From Loripinus fragilis (taxonomy: Eukaryota; Mollusca; Bivalvia; Lucinida; Lucinidae): DNA of 64,000 bases. Of the stretch, positions 23,281-35,381 are shown in pieces. The notes under the pieces were generated by a model. That model was not told the origin of the DNA. It saw nothing but the letters and a program-made list of their open reading frames with translations, and searched no databases. The position numbers and the translations under genes were made by a program. How positions within the stretch are numbered: the first letter of the stretch is position 1; each line of letters starts with the position of its first letter. The stretch lies in NCBI GenBank assembly GCA_964019695.1, contig OZ026522.1:18474687-18538686 (forward strand), written 5' to 3'.

Positions 23281-24065
23281 CCCGACAAAAAAAGAAACGC
23301 ACCACTTAGAACTGTTCAACTCTCAGGAAGATCACAAACGATAGGCCAGTTTAGTTGATATCAGTGCAAAGGTATGTCAAGTACTGTTGCGTCACACGTC
23401 TTTCGCAATCTGGCGTCGAATTGTGTTAGAGAAAATTGGTCACGAACAAAGTGGGGGTCAAATTGTAAAGTCACAGGAAATAAGCGTTTTTATAATGCTC
23501 TCTTGCTAGATAAGTTCAAGCAATAGGAATCATCTCAGTAGACCAGATTGTACTCAGACACTTATTCTTTGCAAGTTTTATCTTTAAATTCATCATACGC
23601 GGTAATTGAACGCTAGGTAGCTCATGTATTGTGACTACCCTTTGGATAATAATTTCACACTGGAGATAAACCTTACACACATTTAAAGATTTCAACATTA
23701 TTTTACTCAATTTAAACAGCCCTAACTGATGAAAATAGATTTTGGAATTACAACAAAAAAACATAAATAAACATATTGGTTGTCTCACATAACGACAACA
23801 TATCGTTTTTATACTTTGCAAATGTAAAACATACTTGGAATTCCATACAGACAGTAGTGGTGAATTAACGCTTTTAAAAACTCGTTTACCATTCGCCTTA
23901 ATGTATTTTGTGCACACACAGAAAAAGTAAAGATACTCATCTACGTCACACTTAAGTTTTAGTAAGATGTGATAAGAAATGAATATTTCATGACAATTAA
24001 CATTTTCGTATTGAAAGGAGATCTTAATGGGAAAATCGTAGTGGTGCGTTTCTTTTTTTGTCTGG
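23281..24065. mobile_element. 785-bp non-autonomous TIR element (MITE-like)
   Basis: Left end CCCGACAAAAAAAGAAACGC and right end (reverse complement) CCAGACAAAAAAAGAAACGC are matching inverted repeats of about 25-30 bp, flanked on both sides by TA (23279-23280 and 24066-24067). TA duplication and TIR style suggest a Tc1/mariner-driven element. The only long open frame inside (23516-23917 minus) shows no transposase motif. Confidence 0.85.
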
Positions 24066-24069
24066 TATA

Positions 24070-25105
24070 TATTCTCTATAAGTCTAACATGTGTAGATAA
24101 ATTTCACTATGGAATTATTCACAGATAGGTAGCTTATGCCCAGAAACATACACATTTCGTTATATACCCTACTTGACATAAATATGGTATTATTACTTTT
24201 TGCATACCTTTGGCTGGCTACACATCCCTAGTGTTTAACAGTATGTGGTCTTAAACAATACTATATAAGCGATAAAATGACGCACTGCATTAGCGCCCTC
24301 TTTCTAGTAGTTGAGATGTTTGCATTTAATAGCTCTGTAGCATACATTACACTTAAATAAGCAGTAAGCATAGGTTTATACTGATTTGCGGATATTGACG
24401 ATCTAAATATTCAAAAAAGCAACTGTTGATATGTTACTGTGCTTATACAGTGATACATTTTATGATGAATAGGAGGTAAAGGCTTCAAAATCATTTTCTG
24501 TAACATGTGATCAGCCTATGTAAAATTCCTTCCTTCCTGGGTAGGGTATATTGTAAACTATTATTTTCTAATACAACATTACATTAGCTGTAAAAATGGC
24601 ACATCTTATCATCCTGACGATGGCAGCGCTGCTCAGTAACAGAAATGTTACATATGTTACCCTAGAAAGACCTTGAAATAATACCCATGTAGGACTGAAT
24701 TATTCTAATTCAAAACTATTTAAATTGGTCGATTTTTTTCACTTTATTCCACGCAAAGATATACTTCAGGATTCAAATTATAAGAATCCGCTCATACCTA
24801 ATCTTAATGTTGCATGTGTTATCATGTATGTTACTCACGTTACCCTTGAGGGTATTTATAACACAAATACGCTTTGATCATCCGAAATTGTTGGTCTGTC
24901 TTTAGAGCCAGCTTAAAATGGAAATGAAGAATTTTCTGCGTTGGCATTTGTTTACAAAAAAAAACACTAAGTACGAGCAGGTTAAAGTGCCAAAAACCAA
25001 GGTCAGATGTGTTTAATAATGATTACTTGAAATATCACACCAACTTTATACACTGCAATGAAGACGGTCACCATTATTATTATGATTTGAACTATGTGTA
25101 TGTAT
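24070..25105. other. No recognisable gene
   Basis: AT-rich sequence with repeated 'acatatgttaccc'-like words but no coding, RNA or TE signal I can name. Confidence 0.4.
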
Positions 25106-25110
25106 GTTGA

Positions 25111-25277
25111 TTAAGTGCTGACATTTATTTAACAAAACTTGCTTAGGCATGAATGGTGCGAAAAGCATTTAACTGTAATAGTATTTGTCTTTATTAAGTG
25201 CTGACATTTATTTAACAAAACTTGCTTAGGCATGAAATGGTGCAAAAAGCATTTAACTGTAATAGTATTTGTCTTTA
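25111..25277. repeat. 83-bp tandem duplication
   Basis: Two consecutive copies beginning ttaagtgctgacatttattt (25111 and 25194), differing by one inserted base and one substitution. Confidence 0.85.
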
Positions 25278-25279
25278 AC

Positions 25280-26425
25280 ATTAGTAACCAACATCTAATC
25301 ATACCACTCTTTATCCATTTTAAACTCTTTACATCACATAAGTAGAAATATGGCGAGTTATGCCTATAGAAGTTAATGTTAGCTTAGCTTTGGGTTGAAT
25401 AGGGTAAGATAAGCATATATATACACATACATATGTAACATTCGTAACCAGCAAAGTCTAACCATATATTACCCATTCCAACCAATGTATGAGTAAGGAT
25501 AGGCTAATAATAACAAGAGTATTTTATTAGAGAATGGTTAACTAGCGGCAATGATATATTAGATCATATGTGGATGCACAAAAACATGCACCGATGGCGT
25601 ACCATTGTTACACAATATGCTGATCTTACGCGCCTTTAAAATTCGTCTTCGATGCGCAAACAACAGATTCAATAAGCTTATATCACTGAGTTGATTAGAA
25701 CTGCTTTACAATTACCAATCCACCGATAATCATGGGCCAAGATTTAAATACTTTTGTGTAATCATTTGCCAGCAAATTTTAGGCTTATCTTTAAAACAAT
25801 GAGGTTTATAGCATTCGGACAAGGATAAAGGATAAAGCTTGATGAGCTGGATTTTTTTTACCCTTTTTAAATATACAAACATTTTTACTCTCAAGGCCAC
25901 GTAACACCCACCTTAAATTTTGAAACTGACCCAAATTCAAATTTCGCCAATAGCTTTGTCCTGGCTAACTGCAAGCTTAAAGCATGTCTGTTTTAAAAAA
26001 TAAAGTTGAAATTATCATGAAAACAATTTCCTCATTATCTCATCATGATCTTGTATCCTGATCTTGATCATTGCCGTTTAGTAAAGTGACACTAATTTCT
26101 ATATCTAAAGAAGTATAGCCTAGCTTTATGTAGTTGAGCAGTCGTTTTAGTTTCTAGACTGCTCGAAAACCCTGAAAACCCTAAAGAAAGGTTTTCCCCC
26201 GACATGGATCATTTTTATGCATGCTGATCTGAAACATTCTATTCACTAACTGACATACATGTATCAGCATAGAGCGCAAGAAGGTTTTGTTCTGAAATAC
26301 AACATATTAGTCCTCTTCTCTATATCTTTTAGCCCTGATTAGCTCTATATTATCAACCTTTAGAAGTCCTGCATTATAGCACAACCCTTGGGTCTGCACA
26401 ATAATCACTATCTTTATCCCTCCGT
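25280..26425. other. No recognisable gene
   Basis: No open frame, RNA gene or clear repeat that I can support. Confidence 0.4.
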
Positions 26426-26429
26426 CCGC

Positions 26430-26790
26430 TACCAGTTAGTAAAAAAATTCCTCACCACAAGGTATATTTTGATCAAATTTTGCATAGAAATGCATGTCAA
26501 CATTATCTAACCACTGGCGTGTGTAACAGCGAGAGTTTGCTGAGCATCATTTCAGCTGGTTGTGGTCAGTTAGTAAAAATGCTCATAGCTCTTGAACTAC
26601 ATGGTATATCTGGATCAAATTTTGCATACTCATGTAATTTAACATTGTCCAGCCTCTGGTATGAAAAAATGATGTTGAGGCTATGCCGAGCACCATTTGG
26701 CCGGTAGATGTCTTTTAGTTAAAATGCTCATAACTATTATACAACACCATATATTTTGATCAAATTTTGCATACATAAACATTTTTTAAA
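26430..26790 (+). repeat. Degenerate tandem repeat, same family as 3780-4134
   Basis: Three copies of 'agttagtaaaaatgctcata' / 'ggtatattttgatcaaattt' type blocks about 120-130 bp apart, in the opposite orientation to the copies near 4 kb. The open frame 26480-26707 runs along the repeat and is not a gene. Confidence 0.65.
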
Positions 26791-27107
26791 ATTAGCAAGG
26801 AAAATTACGAGGAAAAAAAATTGGTCACACCTAGATTCGAACCTCTGTGCGTCATGCTAATAATGTATATACGCTAAAACTAAGGGAGGCAAGTCATGAT
26901 TAAATATCCAAACGTATATTTTTCCTTTGTACATCAAACATGGCTCTTTTGAATAAATTTTGCAGCATTTTTCTCCTTTACTTGGTTTTAGGCCTGTTCA
27001 ATAAAAATGCGACCCAGTGTCTTATTGAAATAACAATGCTTCTCTTTTTCTCATTGAAGCTTGCTGTACAAAAATATAAACAGTATTTTGTCACAACACA
27101 TAGTTTG

Positions 27108-27190
27108 TCCTCGAAAGTATAGTGGTAAGTATCCCCGCCTGTCACGCGGGACACCGGAGGTCGATTCGAGTTCATTTTCCAGTCGGGGTT
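27108..27190 (+). tRNA. tRNA-Asp(GTC)-like gene, probably decayed
   Basis: The first ~45 nt follow eukaryotic tRNA-Asp closely: acceptor strand TCCTCGA, A-box/D-arm (GTATAGTGGTAAGTATC) and a complete anticodon arm CCCGCCTGTCACGCGGG with anticodon GTC at 27141-27143. A 3' acceptor-like GTCGGGG is present at 27182-27188. The T-arm is abnormal: where GGTTCGATTCC is expected the sequence reads ggtcgattcgagttc and about ten extra bases precede the 3' strand. An 11-T run at 27194-27204 would serve as a Pol III terminator. It could be a tRNA pseudogene or the head of an unrecognised tRNA-derived SINE. Confidence 0.65.
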
Positions 27191-27624
27191 CAGTTTTTTT
27201 TTTTGTCTTTTCGATTTTTTTCTCTTAATTCACACATGGGCGAGCATTTATCACCCATTTACCATCTACAACATGCAAAACGTAAAATTTTTCAAGCATA
27301 ATATGCGGTTAGCCATAGGTTATTAATAATTATTCTGTCATATGTTACCCCCGGGGAATACGTTTAAATGGCCCATTCTTATCATGTAAGGCGACTGCAT
27401 ATTGCACTTAACTGTTTTGCCTAGTATTGCTTGACAATATTGCACGACCCGTGGGTCTGCACTATAATCACTATGCGAGTCTTGCATGGCCCTTGGATCT
27501 GCACTATAATCACTTTGTGAGTCTTGCACGACCCTTGGGTCTGCACTATGTGCCCTTAATCCGTGGCCATTTAGTGAAAATGTACATCACGGGTTGTGCA
27601 TATTACATATGTACTGTCAGTTGA

Positions 27625-27676
27625 TTTTTATTATTATTGTTATTATTATTATCATTATTATTATCATTATTATTTA
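27625..27676. repeat. (ATT)n microsatellite
   Basis: Imperfect ATT/ATC trinucleotide run. Confidence 0.9.
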
Positions 27677-27952
27677 AGCATAAGAATAGCCATCAACAAT
27701 TTATAATATATCTTATCTTATGTTTGAAAAAGAAATTCTTAGATAAGTACGAAGTCGGTATTATGGAAAACGTGTAAGAGGGGTAAGTCCTATCATTCAT
27801 TATGTCTTAATTACTGATTTATTGAGTAGTGTTTTATCATTTTAAGTAATAACAAATCATGTTTGAACACAACAACACATATGTAATGGTTTACTTGAAA
27901 TCATAAAGTGACAATGCCTTAAGATTCGTTTGTGTCTTAAAAATAAGGAAGA

Positions 27953-28259
27953 AGGCAAAGATCAGGAATCGATACAATCAAGTACCACACCTGACCCAGG
28001 ATACCGTATGGGAAAGTGACAAAAGCAAGAAAAATATCACATTCAGGAGAGCCAAGAAGTCAGCCCTGTCCCAGCAAGTGATCTCAAGGCTGCATGACAC
28101 AGACAAGACAATATCATAATACAAAAATCCGGAAAAGAAGCACCTCGTAGGAACGGTCAGTAAGAATATTACTGGGGGGCTTAAACCAGTTCTCGGTACC
28201 GACCTCACCCTTAATTCTGATGTGGATCAAGACTTTTAGGTATTTGGTTCGCATGAAAG
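27953..28259. repeat. Dispersed repeat A, copy 3
   Basis: Diverged, internally deleted copy of 17-357, running from ggcaaagatcaggaatcgat to ttggttcgcatgaaag. Confidence 0.8.
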
Positions 28260-28649
28260 ATTCCCAATATATCGATGTATTATCTCCTAGTACATATAAA
28301 TCAAGATATAAAAATGAATTAAAAGAAAGATAATGACTCAACAGCACACATACAACAGAATACCGGAGCAGAATAAATCAAAAAATTAAACCCCCGTGGG
28401 CCTGACAACAGACACAGCATCAGGCCCAACCCATCTCATCTCATAAAAACCTGTTTAAATACTTGTGAAAAAAGGGAACAGATGAAATGGAGACATCTGT
28501 TGGCCTAAGCTACCTATCTGAGACCGCTATCATACTGTTATATTGTCTACGGATACAACACATATCAAAAAGTGCCAAAATGCCATAACTGGTAACAAAT
28601 GGCCAAACCCCAGAGGCTAGCTGATGGACTATTTAGGCAATTTCAGCAG

Positions 28650-29290
28650 ATTGCATTATGAGGAACATTTCTGTGAAATTATTTTGATTTTGGACCAGTG
28701 GTTCAGGAGATGCCATTTTAAGATATTTCATATCTAGAGCTCTGTTGGTCATCTTGTTCAGCGGAGTAGAACCAATTAGGCAATTTCACAGGAGAGCATT
28801 ATGGGAAACAATTCTATAGAATTATTATGAATTTTGACCAGTGGTTCAGGTGGAGATGTTGTTTTAAGATATTCTTATCTACAGCTCTGGTGGCCGTCTT
28901 GTTCAGCGGAGTGAAACGGCTTGGACAATTTGGCAGAGGGCATTATGAGGAACATTTCTGTGAAATTATTTTGAATTTGGACCAGTGGTCATTATAAGAT
29001 ATTTCTTATCCAGAGCTCTGGCGGCCATCTTGTTCAGCGTAGCAAAACCATCACACAAACCAGGTATTTTTGGCAGAGGGCATTATGAGAAACATTTCTG
29101 TAAAATTAATTTGAATTTGGACCAGTTGTTAACGAGGAGATGTCGTTTTAAGATAGTTCTTGTGGCCACCTTGTTCGCTGGAGCAAAACCGTTTGGGCAA
29201 TTTTGGTAAAAGGCATCATGAGGAACATTGCTGTGAAATTAATGTGAATTTGGACCCGTAGTTCAGGAATGTCGTTATTAGGATTGGTCT
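28650..29290 (+). repeat. Degenerate tandem repeat, ~145-bp unit, array 2
   Basis: About five units. 'gttcagcggag' motifs lie at 28756, 28901, 29032 and 29173, each preceded by 'tat.tagagctctg..ggcc' and followed by 'gcattatgaggaacatttct' and 'gaatttggaccagtgg'. Same family as 22850-23235. Confidence 0.85.
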
Positions 29291-29432
29291 ACCTTAGACA
29301 TAGGTAAAAGCTGATAATGAGACGAGGTGTTATTCGAAAGTAAGCTATAACACCTCAGTAAAGCTTTAACCCTTAAAACGCCAGCAAAATAAATGCATCC
29401 GAAAATGTATGTTTATTTGGTTAACATAAGTC

Positions 29433-29512
29433 GTATAGAGGCAAGCAGTGTGGACCCAGATCAGACTGCTCACTACAGGATCAATCTGACCTAGATCTTC
29501 ATTGTTTGTCGA
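29433..29512. repeat. Hairpin element (family H)
   Basis: GCAAGCAGTGTGGACCC ... attgtttg outer arms, and gatcagactgct / aggatcaatctgacctagat-like inner arms that still pair partly. Confidence 0.6.
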
Positions 29513-29703
29513 AGAGGTTTCAAACATTTCAGCAGACGACAAAAGCATACAACTTGTTTGTGATATGCGCTTTAAGGGTTATCAAATGTGAGTTCAGTGT
29601 ATATACGGTCAGGATTTTCATGAAATGCACGCACGTTTGCGCGGCTCAAACAACTTATCAACTCTTTACCAAATAGATAAAACCTTATTTCCCTCTTTGA
29701 TCA

Positions 29704-30936
29704 GGGGCCAATTTCATCAATAAAGTTCGTGCGATATATCTTAAAATGTGCGTACGTTGTTTACTGAGAAGTGCGTATGTCAGTTTCATCAAAACATCTT
29801 AAATTGTTCGTAAGAACAACAATTTGCGTTTCACTAAAAACGTCGTATTTTTAACATTGCCAAACTCCAGTCGCCAAATATCATGTGATTGGTCACGTGC
29901 GGGCTTTATATAGCCGTGTAAAGTGGTTAAACACAGAGTATGCGAAGAACGTTTTAAAGAAGAAGCATGTGCGGTTACGAATGTAGGCTAGGGGTCCGGA
30001 CCTCAACCCCCTTTGAAAATCACAAGTTTTAAAGTTTGTCATAGAAATTAGCAAGTGGACCACCTGGAAAATGCTGGATCCCCTCCCAAGCCTTGCAAAC
30101 TTGAAGTTTTCCGGACAAAATATCCTGGACCTGCGCATGAGAAGATGAGCAGGCGACTGCATACCCCATCCCTTAAACTCTGTGCATATATATACTTGGT
30201 CTGGAGCCAAACCTTGAGACACTTAGATGACGGATTTTCCGAAATCATAAGAAACCATGTCCAAGTGAGGCACAAATCAGTAAGATTACCTAAAACCACA
30301 AAATATACTGAGAGGAACTAGAAACTAAAGTGTCTAGTTGAAAAATAATAATTCAAATTCGTTATTTTTATGAAATCTGATATCCTCAACATCCATTTAA
30401 AAAAATCAATTCACAGAATTAATGATAGCATCAAGAACCAGTCCTAAGTAGCGGATACAATACTGCCGACAAATTTTGAGTGCTCTCGAAATTTGGTCCC
30501 GAGTCGATGGCAGTATAGGTGGTTGTCCCGGCTTTTCTTCACACCCCGATGATTGATTGTTGTAATGCTTAATTACAGATCCCTATGAGGGACATACTAT
30601 TATCATTTGAACATAAAAGAGATATATCATATTGTATTCATAACAAAAATGGTAGTAGTACTTTCGAGATATTTAAACTTTTTTCGATTTTTTGCTCTTC
30701 AGTCTCTATAATCGTTAGAAATGCAGCAGCCTTGGCAGTTAATTAGTAAGTTAGTAATATTTAAGACAAAGATGTCAGCTGCGACACCTAAATATTCGTC
30801 TTACTTTTAAATATACGACAAAAAGTAAGAAGTTTGCGATGTTCAATAGTTTGATGAAACCCGATTTTTAACGTACGAACTTCGTACGATGCTTTAAGAC
30901 AAAAGCACGTCATAAACTCGTTGATGAAATTGGCCA
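29704..30936 (+). mobile_element. TIR element N, copy 1 (~1.23 kb)
   Basis: Outer end GGGGCCAATTTCATCAA (29704). The inner end at 30936 is its inverted counterpart (TTGATGAAATTGGCC). Both ends are followed inward by diverged 'tcttaaa' and 'tttcatcaaa' motifs. The whole element is repeated in inverse orientation at 31143-34377, so the two copies form a large palindrome with a 206-bp centre (30937-31142). Open frames here (29893-30321) show no domain. No transposase seen, so it is non-autonomous. Confidence 0.75.
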
Positions 30937-31834
30937 CAGATGAAATTGCCAAACCACGCCCAGATATGAATATTAAAGTTACCTTTTTTACAGTGATCGA
31001 AAAGCTCAGTGTCTATAATACTCGCTTGTTTTTGGTATAACCGATAAAAAATTCCGAGGTTCATCGTTGGGCATCCTGAAACCTTCGAAGACAAAGGGTG
31101 ATTACGAGGGCTAGAATTTTTCTATCCGTCCCTCACAGCCCTGGGGCCAATTTCATCAACGAGTTTACGACGTGTTTTTGTCTTAAAAACATCGTACGAA
31201 GTTCGTACGTTAAAAATCGGGTTTCATCAAACTATTGAACTTTGCGAACTTCTTACTTTTTGTCGTATATTTAAGACAAATATTTACTTGTCGCAGCTGA
31301 CATCTTTGTCTTAAATATTACTAACTTACTACTGAGCTACCAAGGCTGCTGCATTTCACGCGATTCTAGAGGCTGAAGAGCAAAAAATCGACAAAGGTTT
31401 AACTACCTTGAAAGTACTACAATCAAGACCACCCTTTACATACCATATGGTTTACCAAAATGGAAAAATAAGACCCCTTTCCTTGGTGCTTATGAGTTAA
31501 CTATTTGTCCATGTAACCTCCTACCTTGCTGTATACTGTCACCAAGAGATTCGCCTATGACCACCATGCCGTCAGTAGCTTTTATGCATAACCATCACGT
31601 CTAAGGGAAGGGATTCTATAGGATATTTTTTGTACTTTTGCACATGTCACCAATGCTTAAACATACTAATGTACGGATTAGTCATCGTCCATTAGCATGA
31701 CTGCCAAGGACGACAATGATGAGGTGCTTTCGTCAATAACCATACGTTCAACATTCCGGATAAACTTTCAAAACGTATGTCTTTGTATGAGTATTTATAT
31801 TATGTGGGAGCTGTTCACAAGAGCTTTTTGTAGA

Positions 31835-31978
31835 ACTTAGGGACATACATCCGGGTAAACACAATCTCAGTTCAAGAACAAACACAATGCCCCCCCCCCC
31901 TCCGGTTAGTCTCGAACTAGCGACCGTTCGATCCTAAGTCTTACACTCTACTACTAAGGCACTGCGCTTCTCATTGTT
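31835..31978 (-). mobile_element. Second tRNA-derived SINE type, fragment
   Basis: On the minus strand an A-box-like TGCCTTAGTAGTAGAGTGT and a B-box-like CTAGTTCGAGACT are spaced as in a tRNA, followed by a GC-rich run (14 C on the plus strand, near 31890). The adjacent gggacatacatccgggtaa block recurs at 33004-33023. Boundaries uncertain. Confidence 0.5.
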
Positions 31979-32280
31979 TATGAAATATAACATCCATGGT
32001 GTTGATGGAATAGACTTCAAGCTAAAAAGGTCCTGTCCCCAAGGGAATTTTGCAGAAATATTCTATCTTGTAGAACATTTCAAGCTGCGTCTTTTAAGAG
32101 ATGTTTGGACTCTGTACGAGGGGGCTTTAGCCTGAAACAACCTGTTACATATGTTACTGTAACAAACTAAGAAGAAATGTAATATGAAAGTTTGAGCTAC
32201 AGAAAGAAGGCATGAACATATCTAGATATGTACTTTCTGTTGAGGCATATTTTACCCAATCAAGTGTGTATTTGTTTGTT

Positions 32281-32776
32281 TGTTTGGTTTAAACATATTT
32301 TATTCAAATTAATTTGTACATGGTAAATACAAATTGAAACAATAAGATGAGGATAAGAATGGAAGCATGTAGCTTATATAGTTCTTCTCCAATGCGAAAT
32401 AAGCTGTAAGTGGAAGGCAGATCATATCGAATACTGTACATTATAATATAGAAGTCAGTCAATGCTAACAAATATAAGTGCTTATTGAGTATGTCCCTAT
32501 CGGCATGCAGTGGTGCAAGTCCACGGGTGGAATTTATGATTAAATACTCTTAAAAGACACTTGGACTATCCAATATAGTAAGCAGGACTCAGATTTAAGC
32601 ATATTTGTTAGCATTGACAGTACATAAGCTTTGATAATAAATGAAAAATAGGATGTGCAAGTGTTGGTTGGAGAGGGAGGAGGGGAACACCGATACCAGG
32701 CCAGGCCTATATGCGATAGGCAAATTGCAATAGTGGATACCGTCACTTACTACATCTTCACTCTTATTATTAAGTG
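32281..32776 (-). mobile_element. 5'-truncated copy of the 58.9-kb LINE (3'-UTR only)
   Basis: Reverse complement matches LINE positions about 62542-63035 with only scattered differences. It ends in aaatatgtttaaacc followed by (CAAA)n. Includes the same 18-bp inverted repeat found in the LINE 3'-UTR. Severe 5' truncation and a simple-repeat tail are standard for LINE retrotransposition, and the high similarity suggests recent activity of the family. Confidence 0.88.
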
Positions 32777-32783
32777 TTTGTTT

Positions 32784-32977
32784 GTTTGATTTGATTCTTT
32801 ACGTCCCATCAACAAGCTTTCAATTACACAGGGACGGGTCTTCCTAGGTTGAACCAGTACTAAGCTAGGATAAATGTGTCTTGCCCAAGTACCACAACGC
32901 AGTGACGCCGATGAGTCTCGAACTCGCGGCCCTTCGGTCTCGAGTCAAGCACTCTACCACTGAGCCACTGCGCTCCC
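32784..32977 (-). mobile_element. tRNA-derived SINE, second copy
   Basis: Same family as 21926-22118, with the A-box-like TGGCTCAGTGGTAGAGTGC and a B-box (GAGTTCGAGAC) read on the minus strand and a tail of (CAAA)n abutting the LINE fragment. A short aagtgt on both sides may be its target duplication. Confidence 0.85.
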
Positions 32978-33144
32978 TCAAGTGTCTATTGCTTTAATGT
33001 GAAGGGACATACATCCGGGTAAGAACAATCTCAGTTCTGACCGTATTACAAGTTGCATTCTAGATTTTTACATTTTCAAAAAGTTCGATTTGTTATCTCA
33101 AGCACCCTGGGTGTGATGTTTAACTCATTTAAGCCTGGCATCCA

Positions 33145-33215
33145 TATTGTGGGACGTTGGCAAACAGTGCAGACCCAGATCAGGCGCCACATAACCACGG
33201 TGGCGTCAGATCAGG
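33145..33215. repeat. Hairpin element (family H)
   Basis: GGCAAACAGTGCAGACCCAG outer arm and gatcaggcgccac / ggtggcgtcagatc inner stem around a short loop; the right outer arm is lost. Confidence 0.7.
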
Positions 33216-34736
33216 TTATGAACTCGCCCAAAAGATTAAAATGGGAAACTCCATTTGACATGTATGGGTTAACATAAAGTGTAAAAACGAATAATTTTCG
33301 GGACGCAGTTTCATGAAACATAGCATGTAACGTTTTGGTTATGAATACAATATGATCTATCTCATTTATGTTCAAATGATAATAGTATGCCCCTCTTAGG
33401 GATCTGTAATTGGGCATTACAGCAATCAATCATTGGGGTCTGAAAAAAGCCGAGACACCGCCAATAATGAATTTGAATTATTACTTTTCATCTAGACATG
33501 TTAGAAAAAAAACCCCGTCAGTTTCTAGTTTCTCTCGTTTTAGGTAATCTTACTGTACCTTACTTGGACATAGTTTCTTATGGTCATCTAAGTGTCAAAG
33601 AGTTTGGCTCCAGATCAGACCGACGTTTGGCATAAGTATATGCACCGAGTTAAATGGATCGATTTCTTAATGGGGTATGCTGTCGCCTGTTTGTCTTCTC
33701 ATACGCGGGTCCAGGGATATTTGTCCAGAAAACTTCAAGGTTGTAAGGTTCTGGGAGGGGGATCCATTATTTTCCAGGTGGTCCACTTACTAATTTCTAT
33801 GGAAACCTTTATAACTTGTGGTTTTCAAGGGGATGCATGTCTGGACCCCCTCCTTTATTCGGATCCGAACATGCTTCTTTAGACTTATATCAGTCGTAGA
33901 TGTTGTTATTACGCCTATGAATCCATACCAACCAATACCTCATCATATCGTTTGCCGTATTCCAGTCCAGAATTTTAATTTATGCTGGCTCAAACATCTA
34001 CAGATTTAGATAAAAACAAACAACCATATTAATAACATAAAAAAAACATCTATATGAATAAAATCATATCTCATCAGACCTTATAAGCCTAATGCTTCTT
34101 CTTTAAAATTTTCTTCATATACCTACGTATTTTCCACTCTGTGTTAAACCATTTTACACGGCTATACATGTATAAAGTCCGCACGTGACTTATCACATGA
34201 TATTTAGAGACTGGAGTTAGGCAATGTTTAAAATACGACGTTTTTAGTGAAACGCATTTTTTTGATCTTACGAATAATTTAAGATGTTTTGATGAAACTG
34301 ACGTACGCACTTCTCAGAAAACAACGTACGCACAGTTTAAGATATATCGTACGAACTTTATTGATGAAATTGGCCCCAGGTTGATTGAAATAAGCTAAAT
34401 GCTGAGAACAAACATTTACTTTGACGGTACTCTTGCATTGCAATGACGTCACGGGACGACTATTCTTGTTCATATTATGTTTGGTGAAGTAAACTTATCT
34501 GAAATGCCTGCTTTCTCATTGGTCCAGATCAGTGACATTCATAAGCGTAATATTGTAATTACATATTTTCTTATTCACTAGTGTTATCATAAATGTTATG
34601 TGGTAAAAGAACCATCTTATTGAGTTGGTTTGGAGATAACGATATAAAATTTCGATTATGCATTTTTATCGATAGGCCTGATTCAATTATAAAAAATAAC
34701 AGCTAAAAGCCAACCATGAACTATCTGCTTACTAAC

Positions 34737-34993
34737 CTTAAATGGTGTACTAGTCTTTATGTTCACTGTCACCTGAATCCATCTGCCTTTTGTTTGATCA
34801 CTTAGCTTCCATATTAGCCGCGGTGTCGGTGCTTTATGTAATGTAACGTTGAAATAATGGAAGGGTCCTGATATTTGATACCAGAAACTAAGACAATAAC
34901 TTCCTGGCATTATCATTGGTGAAGACAGTATGTCTGGTGTCCTGATATTCACTTGAGAAGTATCAAGTAAAGCATAATGGTGGTCAGCGTCTC
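34737..34993 (-). CDS. MAM domain exon 2 (minus-strand gene)
   Basis: 257-bp exon with a clear acceptor (ctgtatatttcag, exon from 34993, phase 1) and a donor (TTTAAG then gttagtaag, exon to 34737, phase 0). It encodes GDADHHYALLDTSQVN, SSPMIMPGSYCLSFWYQISG, FNVTLHKAP and GRWIQVTVNI. These are hallmarks of the middle of a MAM domain: the D-H-Y-x-L-x-D-T-S strand, SP-x-x-P, CL-x-FWY, and the late W. MAM domains are extracellular adhesion modules of about 160 residues found in receptors and secreted proteases. The first part lies on the exon at 52040-52204; the end of the domain (acidic IAIDD-like segment and last cysteine) must lie on a downstream exon I could not locate between 12.5 and 34.7 kb. 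Confidence 0.85.
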
Positions 34994-35107
34994 CTGAAAT
35001 ATACAGTATAGGGGAGTTGGGAAAAATAAAAATAGTCTATCCATCCATATCCTGGAACTCTTTAAAGATTTTTCCATAGATCGCTAATCTCATGTTTTTT
35101 CTGTAAT

Positions 35108-35288
35108 TTGTTTGTTTGTGTTGTTGCCTTACGTCCCAGTCAGCAATTTTTCAGTCATGCCGGGACGATTTAATGTCTTCCTGGGTTGAACAAGTACTAA
35201 GCTGAGGATACTGTGTCTTGCTCAAGGACACAACACATTGTCTCCTTTGAGTTTCGAACTTGTGAGTATAACACTCTACCACTGAGAG
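35108..35288 (-). mobile_element. Diverged SINE copy truncated at a microsatellite
   Basis: Minus-strand copy of the SINE at 21926-22118 with a (CAAA)n tail at 35108-35120. The tRNA-like head is cut off in the middle of the A-box region, exactly where the (TCTA)n tract begins. Confidence 0.75.
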
Positions 35289-35331
35289 TCTATCTATCTA
35301 TCCATCCGTCCATCCGTCTGTCCGTCCGTCC

Positions 35332-35381
<50 letters not shown>
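35289..35381. repeat. (TCTA)n/(TCCG)n microsatellite
   Basis: Tetranucleotide tract, TCTA with interior CCATCCGT variants, ending in 13 or more pure TCTA units. Confidence 0.95.

Larger units (their letters stand above)
31143..34377 (-). mobile_element. TIR element N, copy 2, inverted and interrupted by a ~1.9-kb insertion
   Basis: 31143-31425 is the reverse complement of 30650-30936, and about 33332-34377 is the reverse complement of 29704-30650. The two blocks abut exactly in the left copy, so 31426-33331 is extra DNA inserted in this copy or lost from the other. Outer end: ttgatgaaattggcccc (to 34377). The insertion holds a second type of SINE, a 5'-truncated LINE copy, a SINE and a hairpin element. 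Confidence 0.75.

Noticed and set aside
23516..23917. Transposase gene in the 785-bp TIR element
   Set aside because: The 133-codon minus-strand frame has no DDE/D motifs or helix-turn-helix; the element is better called non-autonomous.
26805..26880. Minus-strand tRNA gene suggested by a GGTTCGAATC B-box
   Set aside because: No matching A-box or cloverleaf could be drawn; at most a degraded SINE fragment.
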